Shown here in pieces: positions 58,936 to 64,000 of a stretch of DNA of 64,000 nt (positions are counted from its first letter, which is position 1; each line of letters starts with the position of its first letter). The stretch spans positions 620,001-684,000 of the forward strand of contig CAJNOJ010000020.1 of the NCBI GenBank assembly GCA_905250025.1, read 5' to 3'. The notes beneath the pieces were generated by a model. The model made no database searches, was not told the DNA's origin, and worked only from the letters and a program-made list of their open reading frames with translations. The position numbers and the translations under genes were made by a program. The DNA comes from Adineta ricciae. Lineage: Eukaryota > Rotifera > Eurotatoria > Adinetida > Adinetidae.

Positions 58936-59718
58936 CTATTTATCGTCATCTTTTTCTTCCTTTTTAGCTCGACGTTCAGCACGTATCTCCGTCCATTTCT
59001 GACGTTCCATTGTTTTCATATGCTCCATGAAATTCACACCGAAACCTTTAGTAAAATAATTCGTTGTATCGAAATAATCACCATCAGGTGCATCATAGTT
59101 CGGATTCGGAAGACTATAGAGAGGTCCACGACGAATAAATGGAATTAACTTTTTATCTACCTGAAAATATAAGTTATGTATCATCGATCTGTATAGAGCA
59201 TTTATTCATTCATACTTGTATTGCTTGTTCGTAAAGTTGTTCACTTTCTTGTTTCAACTGTTCTAATGCACTTTCTTGGGATTTGATAGCGCGAGAGATG
59301 AAAGTGATCTCTTGTTGATGTTGTTTATGCTTATGTTTAGCCCAATCACGATTTAACATCAGTCGACGCGTCGTTTCTTCGGAAGTCAATTCAGTAGGTG
59401 CACGTTTTCGAACGCTAAAAGCAAAGAATTGATACAAACCACTTTTCTGATCGTTCTTTCATACTCAAGTTCCTTGAGAATTCGTCGTTCGGGTTCGTAC
59501 TCATGAACAGGTTTTAATTGAAGTTTGAATTTTTCTAATTTACTAATCACTTTCTCATACCGACGTCGTTTACGATCTTCTCGAATCTTATCCGACATTG
59601 GATCGGCTTTCTTCTTCGCTTTGGTCGGCATGGCATAGTTGATCGCTGTCGTATGAATAGAGCGGGTCCATGTATTTCTTAAGAGAAATATTGATGTCGA
59701 GAGAATATTCCTATTCAT
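58936..59718 (-). CDS. MRPL40: mitochondrial large-subunit ribosomal protein mL40
   Basis: About 225-230 residues in three exons. The N-terminus (MNRNILSTSIFLLRNTWTR) is a mitochondrial targeting peptide, followed by a basic DKIREDRKRRRYEKVISKLE and EYEPERRILKELEYER. The middle exon has APTELTSEETTRRLMLNRDW and SALEQLKQESEQLYEQAIQ, and the end LIPFIRRGPLYSLPNPNY with a final acidic/basic tail. These blocks follow human MRPL40 in order. The first exon join (about 59420-59445) could not be made phase-consistent with an ordinary GT donor; either the boundary is elsewhere or there is an assembly error. It is divergent from SNRPA1 and is the first gene of a probable three-gene operon. Confidence 0.88.
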
Positions 59719-59903
59719 AGTTAAACTAAATATAACAAAAAAGCGTCGCTTACGATGGTATCTAGAGGAATTTTGTCTGCTGGTCGTTATGCACCAATCA
59801 AAATAACATTGTATTCGAATATTTGATTGGTTAAGCGATTGCGCAATACGATTACACGAAGTTGAAATAAAATGAATGAAAGTTTTTTTCGAAATTTTCA
59901 ATC
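59719..59903. promoter_or_regulatory. bidirectional promoter mL40 / SNRPA1
   Basis: Only 185 bp separate the two divergent start codons, so both promoters must share this DNA. A TATTTAG acceptor lies 7 nt before the mL40 ATG. Confidence 0.55.
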
Positions 59904-60961
59904 ATGGTTCGTCTGACACCTGAAGTTATCGAAAATGCTCCTCAGTATCTCAATCCCGTCGGACAATATGAACTTTGCCTGCGAGGTAAATACAACAAAT
60001 CGATCGAACACACTTTTCAATGTTGCATCTTTAGATCTGAAAATTCCACTGATCGAAAATTTAGGTGCAACATTGAATCAATTCGACACACTCGATCTGA
60101 CCAACAATGATCTTCGGAAACTCGATGGTTTTCCATTTCTACCCAAGATTAAAACACTCTATCTGTCGAATAATCGTATCACGTATGTGATTTAATCAAA
60201 TGCCACTAAAATCATGAATTGTGTTCTAGTTCCATTGCACAAAATCTCGAAGAATACATTCCGAATTTAGATACGGTTATCTTAAATAACAATTCCTTGC
60301 AAAACTTAGCAGATATTGATCCGTTATCAACTTTACCAAAACTTGCACATGTCAGGTATGAGTTTTCATAAAACTCAAAGAAAAAGATATATTTCTCTTC
60401 GGCAGCTTTATTGGCAATCCGATTGCGATGACGAAAGATTATCGACTTTATATAATTCATATGCTACCGAATTTACGTACACTTGATTTCAATCGGATCA
60501 CTAACAAAGTAATGTTACAGTAGAAAAGTTTATCATACTTTTGTTTTTATTTCGATTTTTCAGGAACGTGAGTCTGCTAGTAAAATCTATAAGTCCAAAT
60601 CAAGTAAAAAGAACAAGAAGAAACAAAATCAGACGAATACGTTTGTACCCGGTGAACAGTTAACACAACGGCCAGCATCTCGATTGACAAAGAAAGATGC
60701 AGAAGCTATCAAAGTTCGTACATCGCTCGCCGTTGTTTTCTTATCTCAATTTTATTGTGATCGTTTAGAAAGCTATCAAAGAGGCAAAATCTCTTGAGGA
60801 AATGGAGAAGTTAACAGCAATGTTACAAGCCGGTCATATGCCGAATCTAAATAATGATGGAAACAATGCAAATTCGAATACTTCAGGTGAAATTTTGTTA
60901 AAAAGAAATGAAAATTGTTAATAATTCTTGTCCCCTAGGAACGAATCTCATGGAAATTTGA
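59904..60961 (+). CDS. SNRPA1: U2 snRNP A' protein (LRR)
   Basis: Seven exons in phase. It starts MVRLTPEVIENAPQYLNPVG, as U2A' does, and continues with leucine-rich repeats: KIPLIENLGATLNQFDTLDL, NNDLRKLDGFPFL, TLYLSNNRIT, VILNNNSLQNLADIDPL and FIGNPI with YRLYIIHMLPNLRTLDFN as the C-cap. The lysine-rich tail, FVPGEQL and DAEAIKKAIKEAKSLEEMEKL also match. Family knowledge: U2A' pairs with U2B'' on stem-loop IV of U2 snRNA in the spliceosome. POP1 follows at 122 bp with a TTTTCAG acceptor in the gap. Confidence 0.95.
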
Positions 60962-61068
60962 GACAATATGATTTTAACTACCTGTTTATGTTTACTACGA
61001 TTGTTTATTTTTATATAAATAAATCGAGATAATGGAATAAAGAGTCGGATCAGTTGATTACGTTTCTA

Positions 61069-61077
61069 TTTTTTCAG
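61069..61077 (+). promoter_or_regulatory. candidate trans-splice acceptor before POP1
   Basis: A pyrimidine run ending in TTTTTCAG stands 6 nt before the POP1 ATG, 108-116 nt after the SNRPA1 stop. AATAAA-type signals occur between. Confidence 0.5.
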
Positions 61078-61083
61078 ATAACA

Positions 61084-63607
61084 ATGGCAACTGAGAACGA
61101 TATTGTTTCGACACCCGAATGTAGGTGAACTGACAAACGAACTAATCTTCTCAAATAACATAGCGGGCACATATGAGTTCTGTTTGTTTTGTAGTGATAC
61201 ATATTGCGGATTTAGCCCATGCTCGAGCTCAGGAACTTCAGGCACTTTTACACGAACTCGGACAGCGACAAGATAAACATCGAACTGCTCTTCAAATTTT
61301 GCCACGCTATATGCGTCGTCGCGCAGCAAGTTACAATATCAAACGTTTACCACGATCACTTCGTCCATTAGCTGATCCGAAAACCGTAATTTAATTCGTG
61401 AAAACATTTTTGCTTTTCTACTCACTGTTTGTCAAGGGTACAGCCAAGACCAAGCGACCCTCTCGTCGTTATCGTCGTCGACCTCGAGATCTCCTTTCTT
61501 CGTATACAAATCGACAACGAAAAATAAAATGGTTGAAAACGCATATTTGGCATGCAAAACGATTTCATATGAATACATTTTGGAATTATCGTCTTGCGGA
61601 AAGATCGAACTTGAAATCTATTCGACCAACTTATAAATCTTTACATGAACGTTGTCTGATACATGTAAGCTTCATTCTCTTGCTTCACAAAACGTTCTTC
61701 AGTAGCACTCATTCAGGATATGTCGTATTATGGATGCATTGAATTAGAAGGTCAAGAAGACGAAATCGTTGAAAAGTTAAAACCGCTATTTTCATTATCG
61801 AAGACTAATCTAACACCAAAAGCAAAAATGTATCTCAATGGACAATTTGAAGGCCAATGTCTTGTCTATAAACCGAATACTCAAGAATGTTTGACACCCA
61901 TTAGTTTCATGTGGATGCCGGCGAACGACAAACAACGTCGAAAACTGTGGCTATGGTGTCATCCGGCATCATACGATGCATTAGCTGAAATTCTCTCTTC
62001 ACTCTTCAATACGTCAGTTGATAAGTCAACTGATGAACCACCGACAAAGAAGCAGAAGAATGACGATGATGCAACTATTACGCTGCTAAGAGATCAACAA
62101 AAATTAGCTCGTTTTCGTCTTATTGGTCCACTTGCAATGACTATTCTAAAACATGCATTACACCCGAGTCTGTTACCTGGCAATCCCATTGAACGAAGTA
62201 CAGCTCCAATAGCATGGTGGTGTACTGATGCTCATTCATCTGATATACATCAGCAGCAACTACAGTTTTGGAATAGCAATGCAGGAAACACATCGACTAT
62301 GATGCCCAATCGAATTGTTTCAATGGTTGTCCGAGATCCACGCGTATTTACACCGACCAAGCCCAAATTAACAATTCATTCAAAGGCGAATATTAACAAA
62401 TCAGATGTCACTCCTCCTCCAGCAACGGATCTTGCTAGTTCACCTCTATGGAATGAAAAACATCGCACACATTGTTGCGAACATATACTAGCTACTTATC
62501 AAATTAACCTTCTACGATCAAAAGCAACCGCAACTGATAGTAAATAGCCAGTATACAGTTTGATATTCGCACATGCCTTTGAATTTAGATAATGAATTGC
62601 AGTTAAATGAGGAAGAATCACAAATTCCACTGATATTGATTCATCATCATGATTTACTTTCACCGACCGCAAAACCTGGATCAATGCGGAACGATTTAGG
62701 TAGTGGATGGGATATTATTTTGCCCAATGATTGGGCACAGATATTTTGGATTTCATTCATTTACAGTGGCGCTAGACCTATTGGTCAAAAAGAACTCTCG
62801 CTAGTTGCACATGAAACAGGTATACTGAGCTAACAATGCACTCCAGTTGTAAGCAATCTAATTCTTCTAGGAGAATTTCAATTTCCCCAAGAATATCCGG
62901 ATACAGATGCTGGTATTAGTTGGACATCGAAACTTGAATCGGAACAATTAGCTCACTTTTCTAAATGTCCACCTTCGAAACGACCGAATTTCTTTCTCAA
63001 TGGTGTTGTTAGTCCATTTCGTCCGCTCTGGTCAAATATCGTACGCGATTGGGCAAAGGAACACGATCCAACAAGCACTTCAGCACCTTCGGATCGATTC
63101 TATGTTTTACGCGACCGTCAACAACACTCAATTGATTTTCTCCGACAACATCTTCATTCCTTAATACCCATTCGCATTAGTACGAAAGGTAATAAAGGTG
63201 TCATTGATGATACAACATTGATTTATTTACCAACCAAAGACGATTTGAAGAATAGTCAGATACCAGTGGTCGAACATCAACATCGTGATCAAGCTCGAAT
63301 TGAAGAACGAAAAATGGAGAAGGCCAAGCGACCATTTCGGCGAGGACAAACAATGGTGAAACTGATCGAAGAACGAGCGAAAAATGTCGAAAAAGACATC
63401 ATTCACGAATGCGATCGAAAGTTACTAGGTTCAATAACAAGTGGAGCATTTCAATTATCTCATGCCTACTGCACAGGAAAGGGTTTTATCGCAACTGCTG
63501 GATTGTTGACACTTTTACAGATACAAGAAGCGAAAAAACAATCCGTTCGTGTACTTATCCGCACAACTACATCGCAATACTATCGATGGGCATTGTTAGA
63601 ATTTTAG
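61084..63607 (+). CDS. POP1: POP1, RNase P/MRP protein subunit
   Basis: Six exons in phase. The first exon codes only about twelve residues. Then follow the POP1 N-terminal signatures: ALQILPRYMRRRAASYNIKR, the basic SRRYRRRPRDLL, THIWHAKRFHM, and RCLIH joined to DMSYYGCIELEG. The POPLD domain comes later (IPLILIHHHDLL, GSGWDIILPNDWAQIFWISF and GARPIGQKE), and the C-terminal end has GAFQLSHAYCTGKGFIA. Family knowledge: POP1 is the largest scaffold protein of RNase P and RNase MRP and binds the RNA specificity and catalytic regions, serving tRNA 5' processing and rRNA maturation. The start is the ATG 6 nt after TTTCAG; the upstream stop and acceptor agree with it. The 24-codon C-terminus ends at an ordinary stop. 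Confidence 0.95.
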
Positions 63608-64000
63608 CATCTAGGAAATCAATGCTTGCTTTTCTTTCATAAGTTGTAGACAATTTTGTTAATACTATACTACCGTGATAGGATATCTAACGAAAATAAA
63701 TTTACACTGTTATTTCCCAGTATTCGTTTGTATGACAGCGACGCCAACCTTATACAGGTACGTTTTGGTGAATGCGAAGATCTATAAATAGATGTAACCA
63801 AAGAGCGTCTTTCGTTGAGAGATTAAAACGTGATATTTTCGACTATATCGATATTGATTGCATTTATCGAAGCGAGAAAGTGAATAAAAGGTGTGCATTG
63901 CTTGTTTTTTTTTCTATCCGTGGAGTATAGAAAATGGTCTACACAATAATTGTCGTAAGTAGAATGCAGATTATCGAAGAATTGGTCTTATGAATTGATT
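63608..64000. other. 3' flank of POP1
   Basis: AATAAA-like signals (about 63694-63702) suit the POP1 3' end. No gene recognised to the window edge. Confidence 0.45.

Noticed and set aside
1-64000. Transposons, virus-like elements, telomeric repeats, CRISPR arrays
   Set aside because: No reverse transcriptase, integrase, transposase or capsid motif, no long terminal or inverted repeats, and no regular direct-repeat array were noticed on either strand.

Overview
This 64 kb window reads as nuclear DNA from a small, gene-dense metazoan genome, most probably a bdelloid rotifer (Adineta/Rotaria type). The reasons are: AT-rich DNA; about 27 protein genes with intron-rich structures in which most introns are only about 45-60 bp and GT-AG; clearly animal genes (Raf with BRS-RBD-C1-kinase, GRAF-type BAR-PH-RhoGAP-SH3, ZMYND10, ATP-citrate lyase); bacterial- or protist-looking genes mixed in; and many 3' splice acceptors placed directly in front of start codons with no obvious cis donor, as expected for spliced-leader trans-splicing, which is known in bdelloids. 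The organism call is inference; no rRNA, SL RNA or mitochondrial marker is present. Exon joins were read by hand from splice motifs and reading-frame continuity.

Layout. 0.3-8.2 kb (minus): ABCD4-like ABC transporter, a proline-rich alveolin/articulin-like protein, and a Reeler-DOMON-cytochrome b561 ferric reductase. 9.5-12.7 kb: an unknown Ser/Thr-rich protein (plus), a securin-like protein with KEN and D boxes (minus) and SKP1 (minus). 13.6-17.5 kb: Raf kinase (minus, 17 exons). 19.3-25.8 kb (minus): a secreted esterase with an N-terminal carbohydrate-binding-like module, CDC27/APC3, and DNAJC22. 28.1-30.8 kb (plus): an EGF-like single-pass membrane protein and a compact TTK/MPS1-like kinase. 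31.5-35.3 kb: GRAF-type RhoGAP (minus). 37.9-42.1 kb (plus): ribosomal protein eL6, an ankyrin protein and a sterol-reductase-family enzyme. 42.2-43.2 kb: a rhodopsin-like GPCR (minus). 46.0-48.7 kb (plus): a dual-specificity phosphatase and ZMYND10. 48.9-53.4 kb: ATP-citrate lyase (minus). 53.7-56.8 kb (plus): FBXO15-like F-box protein and a bacterial-looking AAA ATPase. 57.0-59.7 kb (minus): STPG1, CENPV-type GFA protein and mitochondrial ribosomal protein mL40. 59.9-63.6 kb (plus): U2 snRNP A' (SNRPA1) and POP1 of RNase P/MRP.

Themes. Several genes belong to mitotic exit and checkpoint control (securin-like, SKP1, CDC27/APC3, TTK-like kinase, an F-box protein); they are scattered and not one transcription unit, so linkage may be chance. 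Two encode ciliary/axonemal proteins (ZMYND10, STPG1). The tightest blocks (mL40-CENPV-STPG1, gaps of 74 and 27 bp; ankyrin protein-sterol reductase, 85 bp; SNRPA1-POP1, 122 bp) have a splice acceptor just upstream of the downstream ATG and look like small trans-spliced operons. The most novel items are the securin-like protein, the alveolin-like protein in an animal, the putative operons and the horizontally acquired-looking enzymes. No transposon, virus-like element, CRISPR array, rRNA or tRNA was recognised.
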